From positions 3,100,001 through 3,164,000 of the forward strand of contig SPDT01000002.1 in assembly GCA_008477525.1 (NCBI GenBank): 64,000 nucleotides of DNA, read 5' to 3'. Source of the stretch: Hypomyces perniciosus. Lineage: Eukaryota > Ascomycota > Sordariomycetes > Hypocreales > Hypocreaceae. Positions 9,811 to 21,221 of the stretch are shown piece by piece (position 1 is the first letter of the stretch; each line of letters starts with the position of its first letter). Below the pieces are notes generated by a model, which saw only the letters and a list, made by a program, of their open reading frames with translations, was not told the origin of the DNA and did not search any database. Position numbers and translations under genes: made by a program.

Positions 9811-12315
9811 ATGGGTGAACCCGAACGTCGACGCAGGAGACCAGCCGTGTAAGTGTATCTTCAAACATCCCTCGGTTCTCCAATCAGTCTGACACTTGAG
9901 TGGGAAAATAGTTCGTGCGCTCTCTGCAGGAAACGCAAATTGCGATGCAATCGAGAAAACCCTTGTAACAATTGCATGAAGTCCAAGACGCCGAATTGCG
10001 TCTACGAAAACCATGGGCAACTTGGCCAGCCATCTCAGCCGCCACGGCAGCCTCTCGGCCATGGGAAAATATCTGTATTCTACTTGGATCCAAAGCCTCG
10101 AGACCCGCCGTCTTCTGAGCCCATTATAAATGAAGCATCAACAGTTCAAAGTCACAGTTCAAGCTCACTCGGCGCCAGCTCAACAGACCCGTCAACGCCT
10201 TGGAGTCAGCTTGGGTCTCTAACTCAGCACGAGAATACCCCAAGTAGCAGGGTCACGCAATCTAACCAACAACTTTACAAGGACACACCAACATCAGTTC
10301 AGTTATCATCAGCTTCGGCCTCGAAAGCAGACATAGAGGTGACAACTTCACTAGGCGGAACCTTCCATTTCCACCATGAAAGCAGCTTATCGGGGCGCGC
10401 TCACCCAGACATCACGCGCAGCGTCACACATAAGACACGACTTTTTGGCCAAAGCCATTGGCTTAATATTGTTCATATGGCGGGTTGATCTGTTGAGAAT
10501 GTCCCCTCCCCAGGAATCAGGGGCTAACAATTCCTAGTTCAAAGACATGTTTGAGATGAATGAACTGCAGTTAATGGAACAAACATCTCAAGTCTTCAAG
10601 ACGCTGCAAAAGTGCAAATCCCTAGCTAGGGTCATCAAATCGCAGAGGGCGCCTCCCTGGCCGACGCCGCCGACACGAGACCTGCCCCAAAAGGACGTTT
10701 GTGACAAGCTCATTGACTGCTATCTTCAAACCTCGGAAGCCATATATCGAGTTTTGCATCTCCCAAGCTTCAATAGAGACTATGAAGAACTTTGGACGCC
10801 TGGATCCCGCCCTGACATGGCGTTCCTGGTTCAGCTGAAGCTTGTTTTCGCCATTGGGTCTGTTGCGTATGATGGGGAATTCTCACTACGGTCCTCAGCT
10901 ATACGGTGGGTATACGAGGCCATAACCTGGATTTCGGAACCGGAATTCAAGTCTCGACTGGGAATACAATATCTGCAGATTAGCATACTTCTACTGCTGG
11001 CTCGAGAATGCGTAGGTGTTAGTGGAGACTCGATATGGGTTACGACTGGCGACCTAATTAGAAAAGCAATCAGCATGGGACTGCATAGAGATCCATCTCA
11101 TCTACCAAAGAGAACGACTTTTGCGTCCGAGATACACAGACGGCTGTGGAACACCATTCTGGAGGTAGCTCTGAAGACGAGCTCGATCTCGGGCGGCCCT
11201 CCGCTCATTTCCCTTCAAGACTTTGACACTGAACCTCCAGGCCACTTTGATGATGAGCAGCTTATGACCGAGGATCCTGTTCCGAGGCCTGAAGACGAAT
11301 TCACCCAGATATCTATCGCTATTGCTCTCCGAAGAACGTTCCCCGAGCGTCTTGCGGCTACCAAATTCCTCAACGATCTCAGCTCTCACGGGACATATGA
11401 GGAAACGCTTCGACTAGACTCGGAGCTCAGGTCATCATACAGGGCTCTATGCCGAACCCTCCAGGGATTCAAGTCCAACGTTGGACGGTCCGCTCCCTCT
11501 GCACTTGAGTTGCGTATCGTAGATTTCATCATGCATCGATACATTTCGTCTCTCCACATCCGATTCTTTATCCCAGCGCTACATGAGACAGAATATGCAT
11601 TTTCGCGAAAGTTGGTCGTCGAAACCGCGCTGAAGATGTGGTGTGCAGTGTACCCATCCTCTTCGGTCATGGCTGCCCAGCGGCATGGTAGTATCAACCC
11701 AGAGTCTTCATCTAACCAAGACAACCTACTGGAACGATCGGCCTGCTGTGGTCCCGGCTTCTATCGAGTTGCCGCTGTTCAGGCTAGCCTCCTGATAGGT
11801 GCCGAACTCGACACCCAGCTTAGAGAGGAGCAAGGTCTCGGCCCTTTGCTTCTGCGAGGAGACCTGCTCTCCGCAGTGAACGAAGCGAAAGATTGGCTTC
11901 TGCACTGCATTAAAATCGGAGAGACCAACATCAAGGGCTATTTGTTCATATGTGTCATTGCCGCGCATATTGAGGGCCTCATGCAGGGCCTCGGAGAACA
12001 GGACATGCCGGCATTTTTAATCAAGTCTGCTGGAGAGTCGGTGGAAACGTGTCTCCCGATACTTGAGAAGAGGGCAGGGCAGGATCATGGCCAGAGTCAA
12101 GCTGTCGACGAAATAGGTGTGGACACACAGCCGGATGAGACCCCAGACTGGGACTTTATGGTAAGTGCAAAGTGCCAACTCATCAGAGTATGATGCTTAT
12201 GATCGTTTTATAGATGTCTGATGCGCTTTTCGCATACAACCTCGGCACGGCAGAGCCCATAAGCTGGATGTTCAACGATGGCGCTCAGCAAGCCACGAGT
12301 ACAACAAACTGGTAG
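9811..12315 (+). CDS. Zn2Cys6 fungal-specific transcription factor
   Basis: Four exons are inferred, 9811-9848, 9912-10470, 10538-12160 and 12214-12315, giving 773 residues. The N-terminal zinc cluster has cysteines at about 15, 18, 25, 31, 34 and 42 (CALCRKRKLRC, then PCNNC), flanked by a basic run RRRRR. The middle homology region at about 290-450 (DLIRKAISMGLHRDPS, then HRRLWNTILE) is the fungal_trans domain. The third intron ends with a clean TAG and adds a short acidic/aromatic C-terminus. The second intron is uncertain: acceptor 10537 fits the CTAAC branch site, but both possible donors (10471 GTTCAT, phase 0; 10484 GTTGAT with acceptor 10544) are weak. It is divergent from the monocarboxylate transporter and may regulate it. 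Confidence 0.88.
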
Positions 12316-12499
12316 CCAAAGTCTGTTAACCATGACCTACCCAATCGTAATAATGGCTCGAGTGCATCAACTCCAAGATTCTAAGTTAGCGTCCAGACTT
12401 TGACAGAATGAAGAAGAGCCCAGCACACCGGTATCGCAACTCGTTGGCAGAAGGGTTTTCAGTCGCATACCGCCTGCGAACAGACATCTCAACACCGAT

Positions 12500-12605
12500 G
12501 GGCGGATGGTTTAGTGGTATAATTTTCCCTTAGCATAAATCTTCCAGACAACTGGAGGATGAACAAGCCTGGGAAAGGTCCGGGGTTCGATTCCCCGTTC
12601 GTCCA
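12500..12605 (+). tRNA. tRNA-Ala (anticodon AGC), intron-containing
   Basis: The acceptor stem pairs GGGCGGA (12500-12506) with TTCGTCC, and the discriminator base is A at 12605. A G3-U70 wobble pair, the identity element of tRNA-Ala, is present. The anticodon stem pairs TTCCC (12525-12529) with GGGAA (12571-12575), and the loop reads T T A G C A, giving anticodon AGC at 12532-12534. A 34-nt intron (12536-12569) follows position 37, the standard eukaryotic site. The T arm is CGGGG-TTCGATT-CCCCG. The D arm (AGTGGTATAAT) resembles Gly/Asp-type tRNAs more than typical Ala and its stem is weak. The 3' CCA is not encoded, as normal for a eukaryotic gene. Confidence 0.88.
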
Positions 12606-13123
12606 TTAGATTGCGGGTCATCCCGACTCAACTTTTTGGCCCTCTTTGCTTTTTGCTAGTCGTGTGAGTTCGGATCCGGTAAACCCGTTCATCTTGCAAC
12701 AACGGAAAACACGATGCTTGGCAACCCCGATCGGATCGTCGTAGACTCGTAAAAGACTCCCAATTCAAATCGCGGCTGTCGCCAAGTGGTGCACGGGCGC
12801 CTTGCGCGTTCGTTGACTTCGGGACTGGCCGTTTCCGGCACCTCCGAGTGGGGCCGGGATCTGGCTGCCAAGAATCTCGATACATGCTCCTCTCATTGCG
12901 AAGAGTCAGGACAGTGAATCATAGCATGATGTATCCATGATGTATGGCTGAGGCATAGCCGCACAGGGAGCGTCGGCATAGTCTCAAAGACAGTGTAGGT
13001 CCTGCTACTTCGTACTTCGTACGCATTGCCATAATACGGCGGAACTTGGTCTGGTGGAATCATCGAGCTGATTTAGCCCTTGGATGCAATGGCGGAACTC
13101 CACGGAGACATTACGTGAACCTT

Positions 13124-13149
13124 GATGAATGATGAATGATGAATGATGA
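13124..13149. repeat. GATGAAT tandem repeat
   Basis: Nearly four copies of the 7-bp unit GATGAAT stand in intergenic DNA. This is a microsatellite with no visible function. Confidence 0.85.
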
Positions 13150-13863
13150 CTGCCGGGCGGAAGATACCTGGCGTTTGCATAAATCCCGTTGAAACGACCA
13201 GCGTGTACTCTGAATACCGCCACCATCGCCCCAAGAAGATCCATCAAAGGCACTCAGGCCATCAATTCCATTGAATCTGCCTTGGCATATTACTCCGTAG
13301 ACTGGACAAGCTCAAATCCCCTGTAAATGAGGGAGGGGGCGCGGGGAACCCTGCCATTATTGATAGGAGTACTAGGACCACATAGCCCTCCCCAACGTTT
13401 CCCATGAACAACGATTAGCAGCGAGCAGGTTAGATACATACAACAGACTCGGTTCGGCATATTGGAATTGAAGGAATGGCAAATACCGTTTCCGAGGCGT
13501 GACTTGGTCTCCGGAAATCCGGAAAAGTCCAAAGATATGACGTATGTCGGCCCACGTACTCCTCCGTACAATTGACATTGAACAGACTTCATTCGGGAAT
13601 CCAACAAACTCGGCCATAACAGACAAACTCCTGCTCCGTACAAAGTACGAAGTAGTAGATACAACGCAACACCGTAACGAAAGACCCAGATTACGCCACA
13701 GGTTTCGCAATGAAGCCATCAGTCGCCTTGAGAAGTCCACGTCGCCAGTGAGACGGCAAGCCGGCAAAGACGGATGGAGACCTAGCGGCCACAGTCCCGC
13801 TCAAGCCCCTTTGCAATCCACACCATCGATCCCTTAGCATAGGAACGAATAGCAGCTAATAAC

Positions 13864-13878
13864 AGGGGCAGTAAGGGG
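13864..13878 (+). promoter_or_regulatory. Paired STRE-like AGGGG elements upstream of cipC
   Basis: AGGGG occurs at 13864-13868 and 13874-13878, about 210 bp before the cipC start. In yeast, AGGGG (STRE) is bound by Msn2/4-type stress regulators, and Pezizomycotina have relatives (Seb1/MsnA). The link to stress induction of this gene is inference. Confidence 0.35.
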
Positions 13879-14084
13879 TCCTCTTGTAGGTTATTGGATG
13901 TTCAAGTGCGAAATACGCAGTAGCTGGAGCGATAGTGGCACTTCCAGCCTAACCTGCCGGCCGTAAGCTTATAAGTATCGCCTCCCCCTTGATGGTCTTC
14001 TTCTTCCCCTCTTCCCCTCTTCCCGGACCATACACACGTTTCTCAACACATAGATATATACAACACCACTTCATTTCATTCACT

Positions 14085-14539
14085 ATGGGCTGGTTCGACG
14101 GTAAGAAGCACTGCCGCACCCACGATATCGAATCTGTCTAACTTTGCTTGAAAGACGACTCTCACCCTGCTCAGGCCTACGAGGAGGTCACTCAGCGCCC
14201 TCACGAGGCCAAGTGGTCTCACGAGCTCATCGGCGGAGCTGCCGCCTACGAGGCCGCCAAGGCCTACGAAGACCACGTTGCTCGGGAGGGTACGACAGAA
14301 TACTCCGCGTCATGACAGCCCCGTGTAGCGTTCGTCCAGAAATGCTGACCAGTCAATCCATAGGCCACCCTGATGACCACGCCAAGGCCAAGGAGATCCT
14401 TGCTGGCTTCATTGGTGCCTTTGTCGACCGTGAGGTTGAGACCAAGGGCCTCGACTTCATTGACCGCGAGAAGGCCAAGCGCCATGCCCAACAGCATGCC
14501 GAAGAACAGCTCTTAGAGAACAACGAGGGCCGGTGGTAA
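14085..14539 (+). CDS. cipC: CipC-like DUF3759 small protein
   Basis: Three exons, 14085-14100, 14155-14289 and 14364-14539, encode 108 residues. The product matches the CipC family, first noticed in Aspergillus as a protein raised by concanamycin A and later in hyphae and under stress; its biochemical role is unknown. Family hallmarks are MGWFD at the N-terminus, HELIGGAAAYEAAKAYEDH in the centre and GAFVDREVETKGLDFIDREKAK near the C-terminus. It is highly charged, has no signal peptide or membrane segment, and is probably cytosolic. The first exon is only 16 nt; the introns (54 and 74 bp) are both phase 1 after a G. The 5' region has TATAAG, CT-rich runs and AGGGG elements, typical of a strongly expressed fungal gene. 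Confidence 0.92.
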
Positions 14540-15617
14540 ATTGGATTGCCATAGACGCACAATTTGACAGCATAATTGACAAAAAAAACAATCCTTCAGA
14601 TGTTCTCCCCTACTCGTATAATTGCAGGGTTTCTCAGAAGAGGAGCCCTTGACGGTACCGTGAAAATGATGCCATTCGATGTAGTGACTTGCGAATTATG
14701 AGCTTTGGCTGCGTATCGCCTCGGTGCTATCTCAGGGCGGGGTTGAGCTCCTATTCTGAATCGCATTCTCCGTAGCGTGGCTCCCTAAACCAAACCTGGT
14801 CGTCCTTGAATCGTCGATCACAACGATGGTTGGCCGGTCGGAAGGGCGTTGCCGACTAGCTCCTGTCATCATGCATGGATGGATGAGCAGTGTGGAGGGG
14901 CAGACTGGCTAGCCGCGCATTGAAAGCCAGCAAGGCCAGGATCATCATGTCTGTTCAGCTGCTATTGAAAGAGGATCTTGCGGGAGCTTCAGTTGGTAAA
15001 GCCCAGTCCGCTCCCGAGCACCCCGTAGTATAAATCTTGCCACTCAGCTGTCCTTGGAACTTGCCGTTGACGAGGATCCTTTCCATTGGCAGAATCCTGC
15101 AGCCCGATCGAGCTTGATGGATCGCGGTAATCCGCGTCTTCCTGCATCGTTCAACCCGTTCGTAATGAGCGTTCCACTGCGTCACAAGGTGCGCAGATGG
15201 CTTGTTTGTGGCGAATTGGACTGGCTCAGACATACACGATTCGGAACAAGCGTCTCACATGCTCTGTCACAGCCACCTGACAGGCATTATTAGTTGGGAG
15301 CTTGATGGAGCTTCGGAGAGTGGGATGAGAATAGTACGAGCCCCCACCTGATCAAGACATCGCCACGTGGATTATGTAAGCAATGGAGTGGGGCAAGAAC
15401 CTTGGGCAGCCCGACTCCTGAGCTAGAGTCTCGGACCAGTTGGCCCCTGGATCTTCGCCTCATATGTAGACGAAGGGATCAAGATGTATATTGTGCTCAA
15501 CACTATTGTCATTTCATCTACACGCTGCAGTCTATCGCCGCAACCATACATGGCTACTTTTCCCCAGTTGTTCATCCACATCCAAGGACCATGAAACATG
15601 CATCAACCATGCATCAT
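14540..15617. other. Convergent intergenic region, cipC / glucosidase II
   Basis: About 1.1 kb between two 3' ends contains no reading frame that looks coding. Nothing beyond presumed terminators is visible. Confidence 0.5.
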
Positions 15618-18590
15618 CTACGCCAGCTTGATGCTCCAGTCCTCTCCAATACGTGCGCCAACGCGGCCCAGAGTCGCGTATGCCGCCCTGTCCTTCTCGG
15701 CAGCGTGGTAGTCCACCTTGACCGACCACTTGCGTCCCTCGGATTCAATCTGCACCTCTTGCTGATTCCATGATGCGGGAGCCCCAACAATGATAATCTT
15801 ATCCACGTAGACTTCCTTCATGGCCTTGAGCCACTCTCCAGCCTTCACCGTCTTGATGTCCCGCTCCTCTGCATCAGTGGAGGCGAGGGTGTCTTGGGTC
15901 AGGCTGAACTTGCGGTAGATGTACTGGCCTTGCTGGTACTCGTAGGTATCGCCATCATCGACGTACAACTCACCCTCGGCCACTCCACTCGTGGAGACGG
16001 AGACCACCAGAGTGTAGTCATCAAACCGCATGGTCGCACTCGAGCGTCGAGGGATATCACGACGAGGGAAAATGTGCCCGCCCCTCATCAGGAGAGGAAC
16101 GCGATCAATAGGAGCAGCAATAGTCACATGCTTGCCTTTCTGACTCTTAATCACGTCGTATGTAGTATAGTCGTAGTAGACCTCCTCATCAGGGATCCAG
16201 ATGTCGGCCGAGTCCTTGTCCTTCTCAACCACCGGCTTGGCGAGAAGACCGGTCGATCCAAGGAACAATTGGTCATCAATAGGGAGAGCACCCTCTTCGG
16301 AGGGATGAGTCCAGAACATCGGTCGCACAACCGGGCTGCCGTCCCTATTTGCATGGAAGAAAGCAGTGTACCAAGAAGGAAGCAGTGAGTAGCGCAGGCG
16401 CAAGGCTGCCGTTACCATCGCCGTCCATGGTTCGCCAAGCAGATAGGGCTCGCGGCGTCGGGAGTCTATGTGTGCGTGGGCGCGGAAAAATGGGTAGAAG
16501 GCGGCAGCTTGGTACCAGCGGACAATCAGGTCCTTCTCCGGATTACCGAAGAAACCTGCCACATCGGCTCCCGCAAATGGGAAGCCTGAAATGCCATTGT
16601 TCAGAATCATCGTGATGGAGGTTGCGAGATGGCCCCAATCTGCCAAGTTATCTCCCGTCCACATGGCACCCAGTCGCTGGGAACCAGCGTAAAAGGACCG
16701 TGTCAGAACGAATGGTCGTCGGAATTCGCCCTCCTTGCGAGACAGGAGGGCGTGGAACGTTGCATTGTGATACGTCATGCCATTCATGTTGTGGACGTCA
16801 CGGTGCTCCCATTTGTCATGGTGAATATTATCCTTAGGCATCGTAATCTCAGGGCCATTGAACACCGACGGCTCGTTCATGTCATTCCAAATGAACGTGT
16901 TTTCCATGGTTCCCTTGAACGAGTCGTACTTATACAGTGTCTTCCACCACTCTCTGGCTTCAGGATTAAAGGCATCAATCCAGTGGGATGCACCTGGCCA
17001 GCACCAACCTTCATAGGTCTTGTCGTCCTTGTCATGAATAGCAAGATCCTTGGAAGTGAGCTGCTCAACGACCGGGTAGTTCTCAGCCTTCTTGATGTGT
17101 GGGTCAATGATAACCACAAGCTTCCTGCCGTGACCTTCGAGCTGCTTGCCCATGCCAATTGGGTCGGTAAACGAGTGGGGGTCCCAGGTGAAGTACTTCT
17201 TGTCATCGGCGTATTCGATATCCAACCAGATGACATCGTAGGGAATTTTGCCCTTGTCCATCCTGCGATCGATCTCTTTGATGTCGTCATCAGAGATGTA
17301 ATTCCATCGGCACTGGTGGTAACCGAGGGCAAACTCCTGGGGCATGGCTGTGGTTCCAGTGAGCTCGCCATATTTCTTGTTCAACTCTTGAGGCGTCTTG
17401 ACCAAGAAGACAAACACGTCAAGAATACCACTCTCAGAGATCCAGTGGGTGTGCGTGCTCGTCTTGGCACCAGAGCCAAGGCTGAGAGGGTTGGTGTTGC
17501 CCTTTGCCTTGACGATATCCACCCAGGTCTCAGCAGCATTGAGCCAAAATACTCCAACAGACGAGCCCTTTCGATGAGCCTGCATGAAAGGAATTGATCC
17601 ATACAGCGTCATGGGGCTGTCAAGAATATATTCAAACACGTCTGAATTGTACATGCGGTATGGCTCATCGTAGTTGCCATCGCCGCCGCGTGTTTGCTTG
17701 AGAGACATGGGTCCGGTGTGCTCGGGGATGCCATAGACGTGTTCATACTCGAGGAATGAAACGTCCAACGCCACGCTTTCGGGACCTTTGGGTTTGGTGT
17801 CAGTGTTTCCACCGAATGTCTCATCCCACCAGGTGCCCTCATCCTCGCCGCTGGCATCTTCTTCGCTGTTATCCTCTCCTTCTTTCGCCTCGGGCTTCTC
17901 AACCTTGGGCCGCCAATGCTCGACGTTGAGCAGGCCACGGTTGTTAAACTTGATATGGGAGACTTCGTCTCGCCGGAAGTCGACTTCGAATGGAGAGAAC
18001 TTGATGACAGCCTCGAGGTTGGATTCCGAGCCGTACTTGACGTTGACTTGGGAATCATCCTGGTGGACAATCTCTGCGTTCTTGTCCAACTCCAAGCCGC
18101 CGACAATGGCCCATTTCTCGGCCTCATTGTAGCGCTCTTTTCTCACAGGGCTGTTATGTCTCAACTCGATATCTTTGTTTTGTCGCCTCTCCTCGTCAAT
18201 TGAGACTCGGGCGGCGCCTGATTGAAGGAACGAGATGGTGACAGGAAGTCGAACTGTGTCACCATTCTCGTTGATGGTCTTGAGAATCATGGCCTGAAGC
18301 TGGCCATCCTTGAAGGAGGCAGAGTCGGGAACGAGTTTGTACGGGGAGCTCCACGTTGAGCTTTCAGCGGTTGCTTTGTCGGCATAGTCACGATTTCGCT
18401 TGCAAAAGCCGGCTTGATGGCACTTCTTGAACTCGTGTTCCTTGATCGATACTGGATTGGACCGTCAGTTGCAGCGTCTAGCTTCGGGGCCGGAATGATT
18501 CCTACCAGCTGGTTGTATCAGGCAAAGAAACACGCCTAGAAGACTTAGAAGCGCTGTCCATTTCCAGGACAGCCCCATCGTCGACCTCAT
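15618..18590 (-). CDS. ROT2: Glucosidase II alpha subunit (GH31)
   Basis: Two exons on the minus strand, 18590-18506 and 18451-15618, give 972 residues. In the ER lumen the enzyme removes the two inner alpha-1,3-glucoses from N-glycans, driving the glycoprotein quality-control cycle. An N-terminal signal peptide is clear (WTALLSLLGVFLCLIQPA). The next residues, VSIKEHEFKKC and FCKRNRDYA, are the conserved start of the mature subunit. The GH31 domain includes YDVIWLDIEYADDKKYFTW, and the nucleophile Asp at about 552 lies within WNDMNEPSVFNG; GADVAGFFGNPEKDL and YPFFRAHAHID follow. An acidic insert (about 160-180) is typical of fungal homologues. There is no HDEL; retention normally depends on the beta subunit, which is not encoded here. 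The 54-bp intron is phase 1, directly after the signal peptide. Confidence 0.95.
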
Positions 18591-19651
18591 GACGAGGGGG
18601 CGGTTGGGCACGGTTCAGTGCCGTAAATAGGAGAGATGGGGAAATGGGGGAATTCTATGCTATTATTTGAGAAACAATGACGAAAAACATCAGGTCACAG
18701 GGGATCTACGCCACACTGCCTATCTTGATGTGAATTGAGGCTATGAGGTGCCGCTGCTGATGGTATCCCTTCCAGAGGTGAACTTGCTACCTATCACGAT
18801 GGGAGACGAGAGACAAGGTCAAGCTGTCCCGTTTGACAAGAGAGGTTGTCTCCTAATCAGGAATAGTCTGTCACCGGGTTAAAACATGACCCGGAAAAGG
18901 GGCCACCCAAGCGTCATGGAGGGGCAGACCTCAATAATAGCATCTTAACTGATAATGCTATGAAACTCTTCAATGCGAGATTTGTGACTACAGAATATCT
19001 ATTTTGACAGAGGGACAAACAGAGGTGGGTTGCTCGATATTGGCACTGTACGCGCATAGCACATGGCACATGAGAGCTTTTAAGTCGAGTCCGTTGCAAG
19101 GTAATCCCTTTTATGTCTGATGTGCCTATCCTATGAGAACGTCTTTGCTTGTTCATAATACTCGAACCCCCCGTTTTAGGAGCTCATTGCGTTGCTTGCT
19201 CTACATTGTACTCGTTGTTGCACGAAATACGTCCTACAACTTGGTTGACTTCCTCCAGTCTCGACACCAACGAACCGTCCATCCACTGCACAATCACATC
19301 CCTTGGAAAAACTTGGCATTACCTATCGCACTGTGCAAAGTATAGCTCCTCATTGCTGTCCATCGCCATCAGCAAATCATCATGCCTGAACCCCGCCACG
19401 AGGACTCCGCTTCAGGCACAAAGCCCACTAAGGAGGGGAGCACACAGCGCTCAGAACGGGCAGATTCACACCACCGGCAGAACCCGTTACTGAGGTCGAC
19501 TACGGTAGCCCTCCCCCCACCAATTTTCATCGTCCCGCTCGTCCTCCTCCTGGCCTTTTACTTTCTCTCCTCTTCTCCTCTCTCTCAAGTCCAGAAATCT
19601 TGTCCTCTTCCGTCCATCACTCATCCTCCTTCCAATCAACAAACCGTCGCC
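18591..19651. other. Divergent region, glucosidase II / NDK
   Basis: A 1.06-kb segment separates two divergent genes. The 90 codons before the NDK start are open in frame (from an ATG at 19382), with CT-rich tracts. No separate gene is supported; both promoters are expected here. Confidence 0.5.
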
Positions 19652-20473
19652 ATGGCTTCCTCCGAGCAGACGTGAGATACCCCGCCATCTACCCCTCCAT
19701 GCCCCTCGTTTGTTTTTCGTGAGATGTTGACACACACGGCAGCTTCATCGCTATCAAGCCTGATGGCGTTCAGGTGAGTTCAATCCAAGCCTCGCATTAT
19801 ACCGCCTAGGACTCGTAGGCTAACGATCACCACAGCGCGGCCTCATTGGCCCCATCATCTCCCGCTTCGAGAACCGAGGGTAAGAGGCCCCGATCGAATA
19901 TCTACAGTCGGTGACGAAAACTGACGCGAGCTCCCAATAGCTTCAAGCTGGTTGCCATCAAGCTCACCACCCCCGGCAAGGAGCACCTCGAGGCCCACTG
20001 TTCGTCAACATCAAGACCCTGATTTCCGCTAGGCCTCGCTGACCATCTATAGATGCCGACCTCAGCGACAAGCCCTTCTTCGCTGGTCTGATCAGCTGTA
20101 TGGATATCTTAATATGCCTGCCCAACTGCAATCAAGCTGACTCTTTGAATAGACATGAACTCTGGCCCCATCTGCGCCATGGTCTGGGAGGGCCGTGATG
20201 CCGTCAAGACCGGCCGTAGTATGTTTTGACCCCATATTCTCGCGAAATTCATCCCACTGACACCCCAATCTAGCCATCCTCGGTGCCACCAACCCCCTCG
20301 CCTCTGCCCCTGGCACCATCCGTGGTGACTTCGCCATCGATGTTGGCCGCAACGTCTGCCACGGCTCCGACTCCGTCGAGAACGCCAAGAAGGAGATTGC
20401 CCTCTGGTTCAAGGACGGTGAGGCCGTCAGCTACAAGGCCTCCCAGTTCGACTGGATCTACGAGAAGCCATAA
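19652..20473 (+). CDS. NDK1: Nucleoside diphosphate kinase
   Basis: Seven exons (19652-19671, 19743-19773, 19836-19879, 19941-19999, 20053-20097, 20153-20218, 20274-20473) yield 154 residues, the usual NDK length. The enzyme transfers the gamma phosphate between nucleoside triphosphates and diphosphates through a phosphohistidine and forms hexamers in the cytosol. Conserved elements are [16 protein letters not shown] at the N-terminus, [18 protein letters not shown], and the active site RNVCHGSDS with His118. All six introns are 53-71 bp and all restore the family sequence, so the model is firm. The start MASSEQTF matches fungal homologues. An in-frame ATG 90 codons upstream would add a Pro/Ser-rich segment with a hydrophobic stretch; I treat this as leader. 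Confidence 0.96.
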
Positions 20474-20597
20474 GCGGTCTTTGTTATGATGCCCTAAAGG
20501 CTATGAATCTCGCAAACTTGTCGCCGATCTGTCAGTCGCGTAGGGTAGAATAATAAAAAGAAAAGACATGCCAAGCTACTTGATAGTTCGTTCGCAT

Positions 20598-21221
20598 TTA
20601 TGACTTGCGGGTTAATGACGATCTAATTCTCACAAGCACTCCCGCGAACCAAGGCGTAGCCCAAACACTTCCAATAATCCGGATGGGCAGAAGGGCCTTC
20701 GTCACAGCGTACGCCAAAGCGACTTCGACGAGGATTTTGTACTTGTCATCTCCACTCTGCCACCTTTCCACAGCATCCTGGGTCTGCGTCTTGTTGCCGC
20801 CATGTCCAGCGTCCGCTTGTGATGTACTTTCGTCCTCATTGCCAAAGCCAAACCAGCCTTTGCGCCGGAAATATCTCTCGAACCTCGCAATCCCCTTCTG
20901 GACGTAGCCGCCAAAATGCTCCGTCATGTACGAGACAGGCACGTAGGTTGTATAATGGAAAAGCGCAAAGAGGCCGAAGAGAGGCACAATGGCCGTGATC
21001 TCGTGGAGGATCAAGAAGGACACGATGTGCGAGACAGGCGCATTGCGAAGTCCGCTGGTGTACTTTTGCAGGCGCTTGGGAAGCTTGGAAGTGAGACGAT
21101 CGAGACGCGATGTACGGCTGGCCTCGGAGGATTGGGCTCGAGCGGAAGGTCTTGGATAGGTCGTTCGAGGGCGGACTCGAAGGGGCCGGCCCCAATTGAG
21201 GAGTGTGCGATTACGGAACAT
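20598..21221 (-). CDS. FLILHELTA-family mitochondrial protein (Mrx11-like)
   Basis: One exon encodes 207 residues. The motif that names the family appears as FLILHEITA at about residues 70-78, just inside the first hydrophobic segment (ITAIVPLFGLFALFHYTTYVP). A second conserved block near the C-terminus reads VEVALAYAVTKALLPIRIIGSVWATPWFA. The N-terminus is Arg/Ser/Thr-rich with no acidic residue in the first 30 positions, a mitochondrial presequence pattern. In yeast the family member Mrx11 was found with the mitochondrial ribosome expression complexes; the molecular role is unknown. I expect an inner-membrane protein with two membrane segments around a charged loop. It is convergent with NDK, 125 bp apart. 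Confidence 0.8.
   Translation of the reverse strand: MFRNRTLLNWGRPLRVRPRTTYPRPSARAQSSEASRTSRLDRLTSKLPKRLQKYTSGLRNAPVSHIVSFLILHEITAIVPLFGLFALFHYTTYVPVSYMTEHFGGYVQKGIARFERYFRRKGWFGFGNEDESTSQADAGHGGNKTQTQDAVERWQSGDDKYKILVEVALAYAVTKALLPIRIIGSVWATPWFAGVLVRIRSSLTRKS

Larger units (their letters stand above)
12606..14084. other. Long intergenic region before cipC
   Basis: About 1.5 kb has no supportable gene. It holds a 7-bp tandem repeat (13124-13149), one exact TACTCCGTA motif (13291-13299), related variants near 13006 and 13632, and AGGGG elements close to the downstream gene. The right third is probably the cipC promoter. Confidence 0.5.

Noticed and set aside
16629..17597. Plus-strand open frame of 322 codons
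   Set aside because: It is antisense to the glucosidase II catalytic domain and has no independent protein features; the minus strand has the conserved GH31 sequence.
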